A stretch of DNA of 64,000 nucleotides from contig JARLGY010000030.1 in assembly GCA_031292525.1 (NCBI GenBank), positions 62,001 to 126,000 of the forward strand, read 5' to 3'. A program made the translations under genes and the position numbers. The stretch is from Flavipsychrobacter sp. GTDB lineage: Bacteria; Bacteroidota; Bacteroidia; Chitinophagales; Chitinophagaceae. The notes under the pieces were generated by a model that worked only from the letters and a program-made list of their open reading frames with translations, did no database searches and had not been told where the DNA came from. Shown here one piece after another: positions 1 through 9,310 of the stretch (positions are counted from its first letter, which is position 1; each line of letters opens with the position of its first letter).

Positions 1-157
1 TAGATCCTTTTTTTTCTGGTTCATCGGCATACAGCCATTCAAATGTAGTGCCGTACTTGCCTGCGTTTAATCCCAGGTTGGTATTATACCATTCTTTCAT
101 TTTGTCAGGGTCGCTACACTTAAAGAAAACCCCTCCTATACCTGTTACCTTTTTCAT
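1..157 (-). CDS. VOC/glyoxalase-family protein, 3' end outside window
   Basis: The first 52 codons of a minus-strand gene run off the left edge of the window. The start is the ATG at 155-157. The readable N-terminus (MKKVTGIGGVFFKCSDPDK, then a segment with EWYNTNLGL) matches the opening beta-strand and helix of the vicinal oxygen chelate fold used by glyoxalase and bleomycin-resistance proteins. It lacks an obvious signal peptide, so it is probably cytoplasmic. The substrate cannot be told from this fragment, and many Bacteroidota VOC proteins are uncharacterised. The family call rests on a short stretch only. Confidence 0.6.
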   Translation of the reverse strand, partial: MKKVTGIGGVFFKCSDPDKMKEWYNTNLGLNAGKYGTTFEWLYADEPEKKGS

Positions 158-378
158 AGAAAATAAGTTCGTAGTTGTAAATTAAAGATAAGATAACCGC
201 TAGATAGATAACTTTCCTCTTCTTCCATGCCTATATATAAGCAAACAAAAAATTAAAATTATAGATTTTTTTACGCTTATATCTTTTAACTTGTTTTATC
301 ATTAAAACTAAAATGATAAAGGCGGTAGCCGAAAAGCCTGTTATAGAGTAGGTAATACCACAAACAGAAAAAGAATTT

Positions 379-993
379 ATGGGCCAGCAGTATTCAATTA
401 CGTTTACAAACAATTCCCAAATGATGGGCACAGGTTGTGTTTTCCAACAAGACAATAACATACAAGGATATGATGTATTTCCGTTGGCATGGATGACAAG
501 AATATGTGCACCAAATATGCGGGCATCTTTCTCATGGACACTAGATTACTGTTTTGTATGGGCTGAAACAGGTCGCCTGATGCCTGGCGTAGTGTTTAAT
601 TCTTCACAAATACTCCAGGCAGATCTAAATAACCAAAACCAGGTAACATTTGATTACAGGAACGGTACATACACATTCTCTAACCTTCACCAAGGTGGAC
701 AAAGTGGTACTCTTACAATACAAGAAGCTTCCGGTATACCAATGAGTGGATCTGCATCAATAGGCATAGGCATGTCTGGTACCGCTACATTTGCAGCGCA
801 GGCAATGCCCAATATGAACCAGCAATTCAGGCCCGCACCAACTTATTGGATGGCGTTTGGTCAATTCACTACTGGCCAGGTCTTAGACATACATTCAATG
901 GGAAACATTGTGGGGATCTCTTTTCCGGCAGGTGTTTATTCTATGAATGTAACATTGAACCCCGACAATACTTGGACCATTTCGCGTCAATAA
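379..993 (+). CDS. RhiA-like protein of unknown function
   Basis: A 204-aa protein without signal peptide or membrane segments, rich in aromatic and beta-prone residues. It begins with a SITFTNNS strand and has Trp/Phe-rich segments (SFSWTLDYCFVWAETG) and a late PTYWMAFGQFTTGQVLD block. The pattern resembles proteins annotated as RhiA, named after the rhizosphere-expressed Rhizobium protein. This is from memory of the family and not an alignment. Its molecular role is not known. The gene stands alone and is followed by a good intrinsic terminator at 1041-1084, which suggests a monocistronic unit. Confidence 0.5.
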   Translation: MGQQYSITFTNNSQMMGTGCVFQQDNNIQGYDVFPLAWMTRICAPNMRASFSWTLDYCFVWAETGRLMPGVVFNSSQILQADLNNQNQVTFDYRNGTYTFSNLHQGGQSGTLTIQEASGIPMSGSASIGIGMSGTATFAAQAMPNMNQQFRPAPTYWMAFGQFTTGQVLDIHSMGNIVGISFPAGVYSMNVTLNPDNTWTISRQ

Positions 994-1040
994 GCCAATA
1001 AAGAATTCGGCATATATACTGTGCATAAACTACACATCAA

Positions 1041-1084
1041 GCAAAAAGGCTCGGTAATTTGCTGACCTTTTTGCTTTTTTTTTT
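1041..1084 (+). terminator. Intrinsic terminator after the RhiA-like gene
   Basis: GCAAAAAGG (1041-1049) is the exact reverse complement of CCTTTTTGC (1066-1074), and a run of ten Ts follows immediately. It lies 48 nt after the stop codon of the 379-993 gene. Confidence 0.7.
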
Positions 1085-1160
1085 ATTTTTGCAACTCACT
1101 ACATTTCCAATTTATCCCTCCCGATACTTAATATTACACTGTATTTAGTAGTTTGTATAA

Positions 1161-2216
1161 ATGGAGGTACGTCCAACCGACAGCAATATTTATAAACTTT
1201 TAAGGATCTCGGCTATCAGGCAGGAGACTCAAGATGTAAAGACATTCATTTTTGAACCTCTTGATATTAAGATCCCATACTCCCCTGGCCAGTTTCTCAC
1301 TTTTATTTTCAACCATCACCACAAAGAAGAGCGAAGATCATTTTCCATTTCCTCCTCACCCGCCCTTGCTGAGCCTTTGTCCATCACCCTCAAGAGAATA
1401 GAGAATGGCGCTTACTCTCGGTTGCTTATAGATCGCACACAGGTGGGTGACATACTATATACTACTGGTGCAGCAGGGTTGTTCACTCTTCCTGCCGATA
1501 TTGCCAACCGGAAACAATTGTTCTTTTTAGCAGCGGGCATTGGCATTACCCCGGTTTTCTCGTTATTAAAAACCGCACTGCATGAGTACCATCATTTACA
1601 GGTAGTACTCATCTACAGCAACCGCCATAACAAAGAGACCGTTTTCTACAATGACCTGGTTGCACTGGAAAAAAAATTTGCGGGCAGACTGCGTATTGAA
1701 TTCCTGTTCAGCAATTCTTTTGATCTTTCCCGGGCGCGACTCAGCAAATGGTTGCTACCAACGCTTATAAGTGAGTATGCAACTGTTGCCAAAGAAGATA
1801 TACTATATTATATCTGTGGCCCATTCACGTATATGCGAATGGCCATTATCAGTCTCCAGGAACAAGGTGTGCCCGATGCAAACATCAGGAAAGAAAATTT
1901 TGATACTGTAACTGCAATTCCACATATACTGCCTCCCGATACAGAACCCCACAATGTAGTTTTGAATGTGCAGGGACAACAATACAACTTTACCGTGCAA
2001 TACCCCCAAAGTATACTCCAGGCTGCTAAAAAACTGCACATACCCATACCTTATAGCTGCGAGACTGGCCGCTGTGGCAGTTGCTCCGCCTTGTGTACCA
2101 CCGGTACAGTATGGTTGTCTTACAATGAAGTGCTCACCGATACAGACCTGGCAGCAGGGAAGGTCCTTACATGCACAGGCTATCCCGTAAAAGGGAATAT
2201 AACGCTCACAGTTTAA
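1161..2216 (+). CDS. Ferredoxin-NADP reductase-like flavoprotein with C-terminal 2Fe-2S domain
   Basis: A 351-aa soluble electron-transfer protein with three modules. The FAD-binding barrel spans about residues 10-112, with RSFS at 59-62 in place of the usual RxYS flavin motif. The NAD(P)-binding domain spans about 117-240, with GIGITP at 126-131 and CGP at 219-221. A plant-type 2Fe-2S ferredoxin domain spans 265-351, with the cluster ligands C300, C305, C308 and C338 all present. This order matches PaaE, HcaE-reductase-like and similar oxygenase reductases, which pass electrons from NAD(P)H through FAD and FeS to a partner. No oxygenase subunit lies next to it, so the partner is unknown. It is preceded by a terminator and reads as a single-gene unit. 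Confidence 0.85.
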   Translation: MEVRPTDSNIYKLLRISAIRQETQDVKTFIFEPLDIKIPYSPGQFLTFIFNHHHKEERRSFSISSSPALAEPLSITLKRIENGAYSRLLIDRTQVGDILYTTGAAGLFTLPADIANRKQLFFLAAGIGITPVFSLLKTALHEYHHLQVVLIYSNRHNKETVFYNDLVALEKKFAGRLRIEFLFSNSFDLSRARLSKWLLPTLISEYATVAKEDILYYICGPFTYMRMAIISLQEQGVPDANIRKENFDTVTAIPHILPPDTEPHNVVLNVQGQQYNFTVQYPQSILQAAKKLHIPIPYSCETGRCGSCSALCTTGTVWLSYNEVLTDTDLAAGKVLTCTGYPVKGNITLTV

Positions 2217-2325
2217 TGCTTAAATATTGTTTATAATATTGTCTATCATGGATATACCATCTATGTTTATTATATTAACAAACTGAAAAATAAAACGACA
2301 ACCATTTTAGCAGCAGTATTTTTCA

Positions 2326-2334
2326 GTTAATTTG
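2326..2334 (+). promoter_or_regulatory. Possible -7 promoter element (GTTAATTTG)
   Basis: TTTTCAGTTAATTTG ends at 2334, 82 nt before the PAS-protein start. The same 15 bases occur upstream of rnhB (ending at 9294), also about 20 nt downstream of a TTAGC sequence. It is a near match to the Bacteroidota TAnnTTTG -7 box. Recurrence before two start codons is the main support. Confidence 0.35.
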
Positions 2335-2415
2335 CATATACATTTTAATTTATTGCCCCTCCTGGGCAAAACATACTTAATAATGGATATCCTCTATTAT
2401 TAAGAAAGTATAAGA

Positions 2416-4509
2416 ATGAGAGAGAAACATATAAGTATTATTACAGGTGAACACATTAAAGAGAATACGATTTTAGAGCAGCTTGAAAACTTGGGTTATA
2501 ATACGGCCCATATTTTATCCTTCTCCTCTTTGTCAGATTTTATAGCTGCTGGCGCAAGCACTCATTTGGTGCTGGCTTACATCCACGACTTTAATGCATT
2601 TTATCTTCAGTTTGACAGCAATAGAGACCTTCTTTCTGATACTGCATTTATTATTATATCCCGGATAGCTGACGAAACCCACATAGCTGAAGCTATGCAA
2701 CGGGGAATACAGGATTATTTGTTGACAGATACCTTTGATGGTCCTATGCTAAAAAAGGTGATTTTATGTGCTGCAGAAAGGCAAAAGCATATAAATGATA
2801 AACGAAATGATGCGTATGGTAACAGCTTTTTTCAGGATATCCCTATACCCATGTGGATCTATGATACAGAATCATATCAGATCATCACGGTAAATAATGC
2901 TGCTGTTCAATCATATGGCTATACAGCAGATGAATTTTTAAGTAAAACAATTTTCGACATCAGGCCTGATGAACAATTGTCAAACTTGCGTAAAGAAATT
3001 GAGGTGCGCAAGCCCTCAGAATCCTACTATGATGCAGGCATATGGAAGCATCAAAAGAAAGATGGAACAATATTCCATGTTCATGTCTATTCCTACCATA
3101 CCATTTTTAAAGGCAAAAAAGCCAGGCTTATAATGGCTACAGATGAAAATGAAAAAGTTATTGCCGAAGAAAAATTAAAACAAAAAGCAACAGAAGTAGA
3201 TAATATACTGGAAACCATAACCGATGCTTTTTATACTGTTGACAACAACTGGAACCTCACATACATCAATAAAGAAGCCGAAAAATTGTATGGTGTAACC
3301 AGGGAAAAACTATTAGGGACTTGCCTTTGGGATGTATTTCCAAACTCCCGGCAAACCGGGTTTTATTCCGAGTACCAAAGGGCTATGAACGAAAGGGTAA
3401 GCATTCATTTCAAGGAATATGCACCATCTGTAGGTAAATGGATATTGGTGAATGCCTATCCTAAAGAAGATGGGCTGGCTGTATATCATACAGACTTTAC
3501 AGAGCAGAAAACACTTGAAGATAAAGTGCTTTCAGAACAGCAAAACCTCAGCGCAATAATCAATAATACCCGCGATATCATATGGTCCATAGATGCAGAT
3601 TTTAATGTAGTCATGGCTAATGATGCATATTACGACAGGGTAAAGCAACTAGCAAATAAAGCAGACTATAAAGACGTGGTTGCAGAAGATATAGGGAATG
3701 CCCTTATTGAAGAATGGAATGAGTACTACAGGCGGGCTTTTTTAGGAGAGCAATTTAAAATCATTTATTACTCTTTTGCCAATGGCAAAAAGGCTTATGA
3801 TCAAATCAACTTCAACCCTATTTTCGATGAAGAAAAAAAGGTAAAAGGGGTAACTATTTTTTCACGTGATATTACCGAAGAAAAAAAACTGGAGCAGTTA
3901 ATATTGATCGAAAAGAAAAACCTCTCTGCCCTCATCAATAATACCTCCGATATGATATGGTCTGTAGATAAAGATCTTCGTATCGTTTCTGCAAACAATG
4001 CTTATAAGGATTTCGTCTTCAAGCTTTGCGGCATACATATCGAAACAGGTAGCAGTAATTTTTGGAAAGAAAAGGATCCTGAACTGCAAACAAGATCAGA
4101 ACAATACTATGAAAGGGCATTGCATGAATCCTTTAGCATTGTAGATCAACAAATAGTTGACGGCAAGCTTGCATTCTTTGAAAATTCATTTAATCCTATT
4201 GTTGGTCCAGATGGAAATATTATAGGTATTAGCTGCTATTCAAGAGACATTTCATTGCAGCGGGAACATGTGATGAAAATAGAGGTACAAAACGAAAAGC
4301 TGAAGGAAATTGCATGGCTGCAATCGCACAAAGTACGTGGGCCATTAGCCAACATTATGGGGCTTGCCCAGCTATTCGACCTCAATAATTATCATGAATC
4401 AGTGAATGGCGAGGTGATAAACGGCATTATTGAAGCCGCAAACAACCTGGATAGCATAATAAGAGAAGTTGTAAAAAACACATACGATGCACTGCCTGCT
4501 ATTGAGTAA
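2416..4509 (+). CDS. Multi-PAS sensory protein with HisKA-like segment but no ATPase domain
   Basis: A 697-aa soluble protein. Residues 1-130 resemble a degenerate receiver fold. Four PAS modules follow at about 135-245, 260-370, 375-495 and 500-615. PAS3 and PAS4 look like an internal duplication, with LSAIINNTRDIIWSIDADF against LSALINNTSDMIWSVDKDL. The C-terminus has a histidine dimerisation-like helix (LQSHKVRGPLANIMGL, H638) and then stops at AIE. No N, G1 or G2 box is present, and the 18 nt between this stop and the next gene encode nothing more. From memory, Bacteroidota carry other PAS proteins that end after a SHxVRxPLA segment, so this may be a real architecture and not a truncation. 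It probably works as a sensor or phosphotransfer partner with a kinase encoded elsewhere. Confidence 0.75.
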   Translation: MREKHISIITGEHIKENTILEQLENLGYNTAHILSFSSLSDFIAAGASTHLVLAYIHDFNAFYLQFDSNRDLLSDTAFIIISRIADETHIAEAMQRGIQDYLLTDTFDGPMLKKVILCAAERQKHINDKRNDAYGNSFFQDIPIPMWIYDTESYQIITVNNAAVQSYGYTADEFLSKTIFDIRPDEQLSNLRKEIEVRKPSESYYDAGIWKHQKKDGTIFHVHVYSYHTIFKGKKARLIMATDENEKVIAEEKLKQKATEVDNILETITDAFYTVDNNWNLTYINKEAEKLYGVTREKLLGTCLWDVFPNSRQTGFYSEYQRAMNERVSIHFKEYAPSVGKWILVNAYPKEDGLAVYHTDFTEQKTLEDKVLSEQQNLSAIINNTRDIIWSIDADFNVVMANDAYYDRVKQLANKADYKDVVAEDIGNALIEEWNEYYRRAFLGEQFKIIYYSFANGKKAYDQINFNPIFDEEKKVKGVTIFSRDITEEKKLEQLILIEKKNLSALINNTSDMIWSVDKDLRIVSANNAYKDFVFKLCGIHIETGSSNFWKEKDPELQTRSEQYYERALHESFSIVDQQIVDGKLAFFENSFNPIVGPDGNIIGISCYSRDISLQREHVMKIEVQNEKLKEIAWLQSHKVRGPLANIMGLAQLFDLNNYHESVNGEVINGIIEAANNLDSIIREVVKNTYDALPAIE

Positions 4510-4527
4510 AGACTATAACGTAATTGG

Positions 4528-6201
4528 CTAGTACTGATCAGTATTTTTTTTATTCCAGTCAGCTGTTTTCCACACTCCCCCAGTATTAAATCTTAGCTCA
4601 TATTGGTTGTAGGGCCGCTTCAAAATAAGGTCATACTTGTGCCCATCTATATTCATGAATCTATATGCTGCATTTTCATAGTTTACTGCACCATACCCAT
4701 CATACCACCACCAGGTACCAAACTGGTTTTGGGTTACACGTACTGTGCTGTCGTTAATTATGTTTACATGCACACCATCTGTGGGCGACTCTGTATTAAA
4801 TGATGCCACATCATACATCTCTCCCGTAACTGGCACGCCAGGCCTCAACAAATGCATCATAAGTTTAAACCTGCTGCTGTCAGATCTGGCACTGATCATA
4901 CTGGCACCATGCAGACCTTCAGGCAGATCAAGTAACAAAACCATTTTGTTATTGGCAGGTACATAAGTATCCAGTAAGTTATTTACCACCCGTGCCGATT
5001 TCATCCAATACCTATTCACTTGTATAGCAAATCTCAAGTTAGCCAGCACTATCAAAAGGTATATGCCTATTGCTACTTTTCTTATTCTGCAATAGCTCAG
5101 TAATAAAGGTACCAGCATATAAATAAAAGCGCATGGCATATATGTGTACCTGTCATAGATAATCAGGAAATCTTCGGGGAACCATAAAGGGGCCATTATA
5201 GCCAGAGCTATACCTGTCCATATAATCAGCAATAGGCAGAGCTTTGCTCTAACATCATTTTTCCTGACTTGCATCAACGCATATACGCCTATGCATACCA
5301 GCACGTAGCACAGGGCAATGCCTGTATAAGAGGAGAGAAAGTTATAGACAAGTGCTTTGTGTGTAAAGAACCTGCCTAAGAATAGTATATGAAAAAGGTA
5401 CTTAAATGGCTTACTCAATAAAATGCGCACATCAATACCAGTAAGCACCGAGTAACCTATATGTGCTACCCACGTACCATATATCAATCTGTATTCTACC
5501 AGGTGGCCTGCAAACAAAGCAAGTAGTGGCAGAAAGAAATAGAGCATACTCTTTCTGCATACCCCTTTATTCCATTTCAAACCCACTCTGTAAAACAAGA
5601 TTAAAGCCAATACAAACCAGGGCGTAGTATAAAACAACTCAATGGCATGTGTGGAGAGTATAAACACCAGCAAGGCAATCCATATATATTTTGCGTTGCG
5701 GTTCTGCAGGTATAACTGGGTAAAGCGCAGTATCACCAGTATCGACATCAATCCTGTTAAAAAGTGGAAGGACGGCTCCCATACTATCACCTCAGAAAAG
5801 TAGGGTGACACGCAAAACAGCAATACACCAGCCGCAGCTATTTCTTTTGCTTTCTGTATTCCTGCATCAGTAAAAAGCGCCTTAAAAAACACATACAAAA
5901 TACATGCGTTCAGGCTATGCAGCGTTACAAATAGCAAGTGCCACAACCAAGCATGCAACCCAAAAAGCCTGAAAAAAACATAAGTAATAAATTGGGTGGC
6001 TTGGTAAAGGCTCTTAACATCAAAGTCCTTGCCATTTATATAGGTACCGAAGCTATTCCGCTCCAATTCATTCAGCCAGCCTATAAAGTCACTTACAAAA
6101 CCTGCCTGTGCTGCAGGTAGGTAAAGAACAAAAGTTAGTACCCATACACATAGAAACAGCATTATATTGCTGTTTACTTTCGTGCTAAGGCGCATTGCCA
6201 T
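4528..6201 (-). CDS. Polytopic membrane protein, possible GT-C type glycosyltransferase
   Basis: A 557-aa protein with about ten hydrophobic segments between residues 10 and 400 and a hydrophilic C-terminal region of about 150 residues that is probably periplasmic. An early loop after the first membrane segment (SDFIGWLNELERN) fits the position where GT-C glycosyltransferases carry catalytic acidic residues, but no specific family motif was recognised. The ATG lies 2 nt after the mgtE stop codon, so the two genes are very likely cotranscribed. No functional link to magnesium transport is obvious. A hypothetical membrane protein with another role cannot be excluded. Confidence 0.6.
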   Translation of the reverse strand: MAMRLSTKVNSNIMLFLCVWVLTFVLYLPAAQAGFVSDFIGWLNELERNSFGTYINGKDFDVKSLYQATQFITYVFFRLFGLHAWLWHLLFVTLHSLNACILYVFFKALFTDAGIQKAKEIAAAGVLLFCVSPYFSEVIVWEPSFHFLTGLMSILVILRFTQLYLQNRNAKYIWIALLVFILSTHAIELFYTTPWFVLALILFYRVGLKWNKGVCRKSMLYFFLPLLALFAGHLVEYRLIYGTWVAHIGYSVLTGIDVRILLSKPFKYLFHILFLGRFFTHKALVYNFLSSYTGIALCYVLVCIGVYALMQVRKNDVRAKLCLLLIIWTGIALAIMAPLWFPEDFLIIYDRYTYMPCAFIYMLVPLLLSYCRIRKVAIGIYLLIVLANLRFAIQVNRYWMKSARVVNNLLDTYVPANNKMVLLLDLPEGLHGASMISARSDSSRFKLMMHLLRPGVPVTGEMYDVASFNTESPTDGVHVNIINDSTVRVTQNQFGTWWWYDGYGAVNYENAAYRFMNIDGHKYDLILKRPYNQYELRFNTGGVWKTADWNKKNTDQY

Positions 6202-6203
6202 AT

Positions 6204-7583
6204 TTACAGCAGCGTACCCTTAAGTATAAATGCGGCTACCGAAAAGTAAATGATAAGCCCTGTAACATCCACAAGCGTAGCCACAAATGGCGCAGATGAT
6301 GCCGCGGGATCTAGTTTCAAACGTTTCAGCAGCATAGGTATCATAGAACCGCTCAGCGTACCCCACATTACAATCCCTATAAGGGAGAAGAATATGGTAA
6401 TAGCTATCAACAGCCAATGCTCACCATAAGGCGGATGATCCCAATGCATATAGTGCCATACCGATATACGAAGCAAGCCCATAGTACCCAATATACAACC
6501 CAGCGTAAGACCCGAGAATATTTCGCGGCGCATTACGTACCACCAGTCCCGTGGAGAAAGCTCTTTCAAGGCCATAGCACGTATGATAAGCGTTGCAGCC
6601 TGGCTACCACTATTACCACCGCTCGACATAATAAGAGGGATGAATATAGCAAGCACCAAAGCTTTGTTCAGTTCATCAGCAAAATGGCCCATAGCTGTTG
6701 CTGTAAGCATTTCACTCAAGAACAATATAATAAGCCACCCGGCGCGTTTGCCTATCAGGGTAAAGAAAGGTGTTTGCACATACGGCATATCAAGGGCGTC
6801 CAAACCACCAAATTGTTGCATTTCTTTGGTGTCTTTTTCTTCCGCCTCATCCATCATGTCATCAATCGTAACAACACCTAGTAGCACGTTACTGCTATTG
6901 GTCACCGGCAGTGCCACACGGTCGTACTCCTTAAATCGCACAATGGCATCGTCTATGCTATCCTGTATGTTCAGTTTCACATAAAAGCCATCCATTATAT
7001 CCTCAATGGTTTTGCCAGGTTCGTTTAAGACCAGCTTGCGTATAGGTATGTCATCTATCAGCATGCCGTTATTATCCACCACAAATATCATATCACTTGC
7101 CTCACTGTCTTTTTGGTGCATACGTAAGTGGGCCGCTGCTTCTGCTATGGTCCATTCTTTACGTACGGCAGTGAAGTCTGTATTGATCAGTCGCGCTACG
7201 CTCTGCTCGGGATAACCCATCAGGTCGTAGGTGGCACGTTTATTTTTTTCGTCCAGGAAATTCAGGTATTCAGATACCTCAAGACCGGTAAGAGAATCAA
7301 AAAAAGCAAGCCTGTCATTCGACTCAAGATTGTTCAATATCATTGATGCCTTAATACGGGGCAAATGATCTACTATCTTGCGTTGCAGTTTATTGGTCAG
7401 GTAAGAAAACACTTTTACCTGTATGTTTTCAGGCAAAGCTATAAATGTCCGCAGGCTCGATTCTGTGGGTAATGTCTCCAAAAGCTTGCTTACCTCAGCC
7501 GGGTAATCTTCATCCTTACTGTGGGCCAGCAGAGCGCTCAGATCACCATCCAGTATTTGTTCGCGTAGGTCTGGTAGCATCAT
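6204..7583 (-). CDS. mgtE: Magnesium transporter MgtE
   Basis: A 459-aa protein with the full MgtE layout: an N-terminal helical MgtE_N domain (about 20-125), a pair of CBS domains (about 130-255), and a five-helix membrane domain (about 280-459) carrying SGGNSGSQAATLIIRA, the signature of the ion-conducting region. MgtE is a Mg2+ channel of the inner membrane. In known members the N and CBS domains close the pore when cytosolic Mg2+ is high. The length is normal for the family. The next gene starts 2 nt downstream. A CAAAATTA (minus-strand TAATTTTG) at 7673-7680 is a candidate -7 promoter box about 90 nt upstream. Confidence 0.93.
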   Translation of the reverse strand: MMLPDLREQILDGDLSALLAHSKDEDYPAEVSKLLETLPTESSLRTFIALPENIQVKVFSYLTNKLQRKIVDHLPRIKASMILNNLESNDRLAFFDSLTGLEVSEYLNFLDEKNKRATYDLMGYPEQSVARLINTDFTAVRKEWTIAEAAAHLRMHQKDSEASDMIFVVDNNGMLIDDIPIRKLVLNEPGKTIEDIMDGFYVKLNIQDSIDDAIVRFKEYDRVALPVTNSSNVLLGVVTIDDMMDEAEEKDTKEMQQFGGLDALDMPYVQTPFFTLIGKRAGWLIILFLSEMLTATAMGHFADELNKALVLAIFIPLIMSSGGNSGSQAATLIIRAMALKELSPRDWWYVMRREIFSGLTLGCILGTMGLLRISVWHYMHWDHPPYGEHWLLIAITIFFSLIGIVMWGTLSGSMIPMLLKRLKLDPAASSAPFVATLVDVTGLIIYFSVAAFILKGTLL

Positions 7584-7969
7584 TATCCATAATTTTTAAA
7601 ATTTACAATTGGATAAGGACGAGACTTGGAGCATCGTACTTAATCTATAAAAAAGACCTCTTTAAAGGCGTGCAAAATTAACTTTATTTATCCTTAAACG
7701 GTCATTTCTTTTATAGAAATAATACTATCATTTATTCATAATGTATCCTTTGCACTAAGCACACTTTTATATGTATTTTTATTATTATTCAAATATTCTA
7801 TTGGCGTACAAAAAAATATCCCAGCGTATGTGTATAACGATTTGTTAATCGCTTGTCAGAAGGTAGTTAACTACTTTTAAAATCATCGTTAAGCCCTCCA
7901 GGATTATCTTCTCATAACCATAAAGATTGCACTTTTGCCATACAAGGATAGAAGAATACCTTTTATAAT
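7584..7969. other. Intergenic region upstream of mgtE
   Basis: About 390 bases of AT-rich sequence without a credible gene. It carries the mgtE upstream region at its left end. Apart from the -7 box at 7673-7680, no repeats or RNA genes were seen. Confidence 0.5.
7673..7680 (-). promoter_or_regulatory. Candidate -7 box for mgtE
   Basis: The minus strand reads TAATTTTG, an exact match to the Bacteroidota TAnnTTTG consensus, about 90 nt before the mgtE ATG. No TTG is found at the expected 19-nt spacing upstream, so support is partial. Confidence 0.35.
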
Positions 7970-8098
7970 ATGGACTTTACAATGCTTTTGTACCCCCTGC
8001 CTTTATTTGGAGCCCTGATGCTTATATTTTACAAGATGAATAAAAAAAGTAAAGGTCCCAGACAATTGCTAAGGCAAGTATCTAATCACCGGTCCTAG
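7970..8098 (+). CDS. Possible 42-aa single-pass membrane peptide
   Basis: This small ORF runs from an ATG at 7970 to a TAG at 8096-8098. It encodes MDFTMLLYPLPLFGALMLIF followed by a basic tail with KMNKKSKGPRQLLRQ. The hydrophobic N-terminus followed by a positively charged tail fits a small inner-membrane protein. Its 3' end overlaps the convergent permease gene by 17 nt. There is no strong Shine-Dalgarno sequence, but many Bacteroidota genes lack one. The ORF is too short to judge by composition, and conservation in relatives would decide. Confidence 0.3.
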   Translation: MDFTMLLYPLPLFGALMLIFYKMNKKSKGPRQLLRQVSNHRS

Positions 8099-9182
8099 TT
8101 TTTTCTGGCTTCTTTGTTTCCAGAATAGGTTTGTTATCATCGGCACCTATAAGTATAGCCCATGGTTGCATACCGTCCACCCGCTCAAATACTATTTTAA
8201 GCATACCTACTATGGGTATGAACAGGAACATACCGGGGATGCCCCATATAAATTCCCCCACAAGCACAGCAACAATAGTAATCATAGGGTTCATCTTCAC
8301 CCGTCCACCCACTATCCGTGGCATTAGTACGTTAGCATCCAGTATGTGTACTATGATCAACGCCAGGCCTACGCTAAGTGCATTTCCCCAGCTGCTGTTT
8401 GCAAAAGTAATAAGCATGGCAAATACTGTTGATGAGTAAATACCCAGGTAGGGTATTATATTCATTACAGCAGTAAGCACACCCAGAAATACGGCATATT
8501 TTATTCCTAGTATTAGAAGCAAAGTGCAATTTACAATACCTACTATTATCATTTCCAATACCAACCCCAAAACATAACTGTTCATCATAGACCTGGTCTC
8601 AGATATTACTTCATTTACCCTATCCCTATGCTTAGCCCTAAAGAGATGCAAAATGAAACGCAACAACAGACGCCTGTGATACAGCATGAAAAAACTGAAA
8701 ATAAATACAAAAACAATAAGCAGTAATATACCGGTAACAGAAAGAAAAATGTTGCTCACAGAATTATAAACACGGCTTATAATGTCGGTTGCGGATTTAT
8801 TGATATAGTCGGTTTGCTGGCGGGTATTAATATGATACTTATAGGATATCCAATGCTGTATGGAGGTTATGATCTCCCCAACCCTTTTTTGCAGCATAGG
8901 TATATCCTGGCTGAAATTCACTATTTGTATAGTGAAGAAATAGATAAAGCCCGCTATAACAGTTATAAAAACAAACACCGATAGAAACGATGCAACAGCC
9001 CGCCCAAGGTGTAACTTGTTTTCAAGGAACTTATTCAGTGGGTACAGCAGCACGCCTACCAGCACTGCAAATACCAGAGGTACAAATATGGTTCTTCCTT
9101 GTACAAGGAAGAAAATTATAAGCACTATTGCCAGCAATGTAAGCGCAAGTTGCGCATAAAAAGGGAGTTTTACATTATTCAT
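8082..9182 (-). CDS. AI-2E transporter family (PerM/YdiK-like) membrane protein
   Basis: A 366-aa integral membrane protein of the UPF0118/AI-2E family. Hydrophobic helices fall in pairs near residues 10-50 and 60-85, a soluble segment lies at about 90-145, and a C-terminal set of helices at about 150-330 carries the GIYSSTVFAMLI and IVGGRVKMNP regions typical of the family. Some members export the signal AI-2 or act as Na+/H+ antiporters. The substrate cannot be predicted from sequence, and the family name should not be taken as evidence of quorum sensing. It appears monocistronic and is divergent from rnhB. Confidence 0.85.
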   Translation of the reverse strand: MNNVKLPFYAQLALTLLAIVLIIFFLVQGRTIFVPLVFAVLVGVLLYPLNKFLENKLHLGRAVASFLSVFVFITVIAGFIYFFTIQIVNFSQDIPMLQKRVGEIITSIQHWISYKYHINTRQQTDYINKSATDIISRVYNSVSNIFLSVTGILLLIVFVFIFSFFMLYHRRLLLRFILHLFRAKHRDRVNEVISETRSMMNSYVLGLVLEMIIVGIVNCTLLLILGIKYAVFLGVLTAVMNIIPYLGIYSSTVFAMLITFANSSWGNALSVGLALIIVHILDANVLMPRIVGGRVKMNPMITIVAVLVGEFIWGIPGMFLFIPIVGMLKIVFERVDGMQPWAILIGADDNKPILETKKPEKTRTGD

Positions 9183-9286
9183 ATTGATGCTATATATTAT
9201 CTATCTACTAGAATTATGCCACTATTACTTATCTGCCCTGTTATAAAATTATTCTTTAAAAAAGTTAGCTGCTGCATTATTTTCAG

Positions 9287-9294
9287 TTAATTTG
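9287..9294 (+). promoter_or_regulatory. Possible -7 element before rnhB
   Basis: TTAATTTG lies 17 nt before the GTG start, inside TTTTCAGTTAATTTG, a 15-nt sequence also present before the PAS-protein gene (2320-2334). It resembles TAnnTTTG with one mismatch. If used, the leader would be very short. Confidence 0.35.
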
Positions 9295-9310
9295 TATCAA
9301 ACAGGGTACG

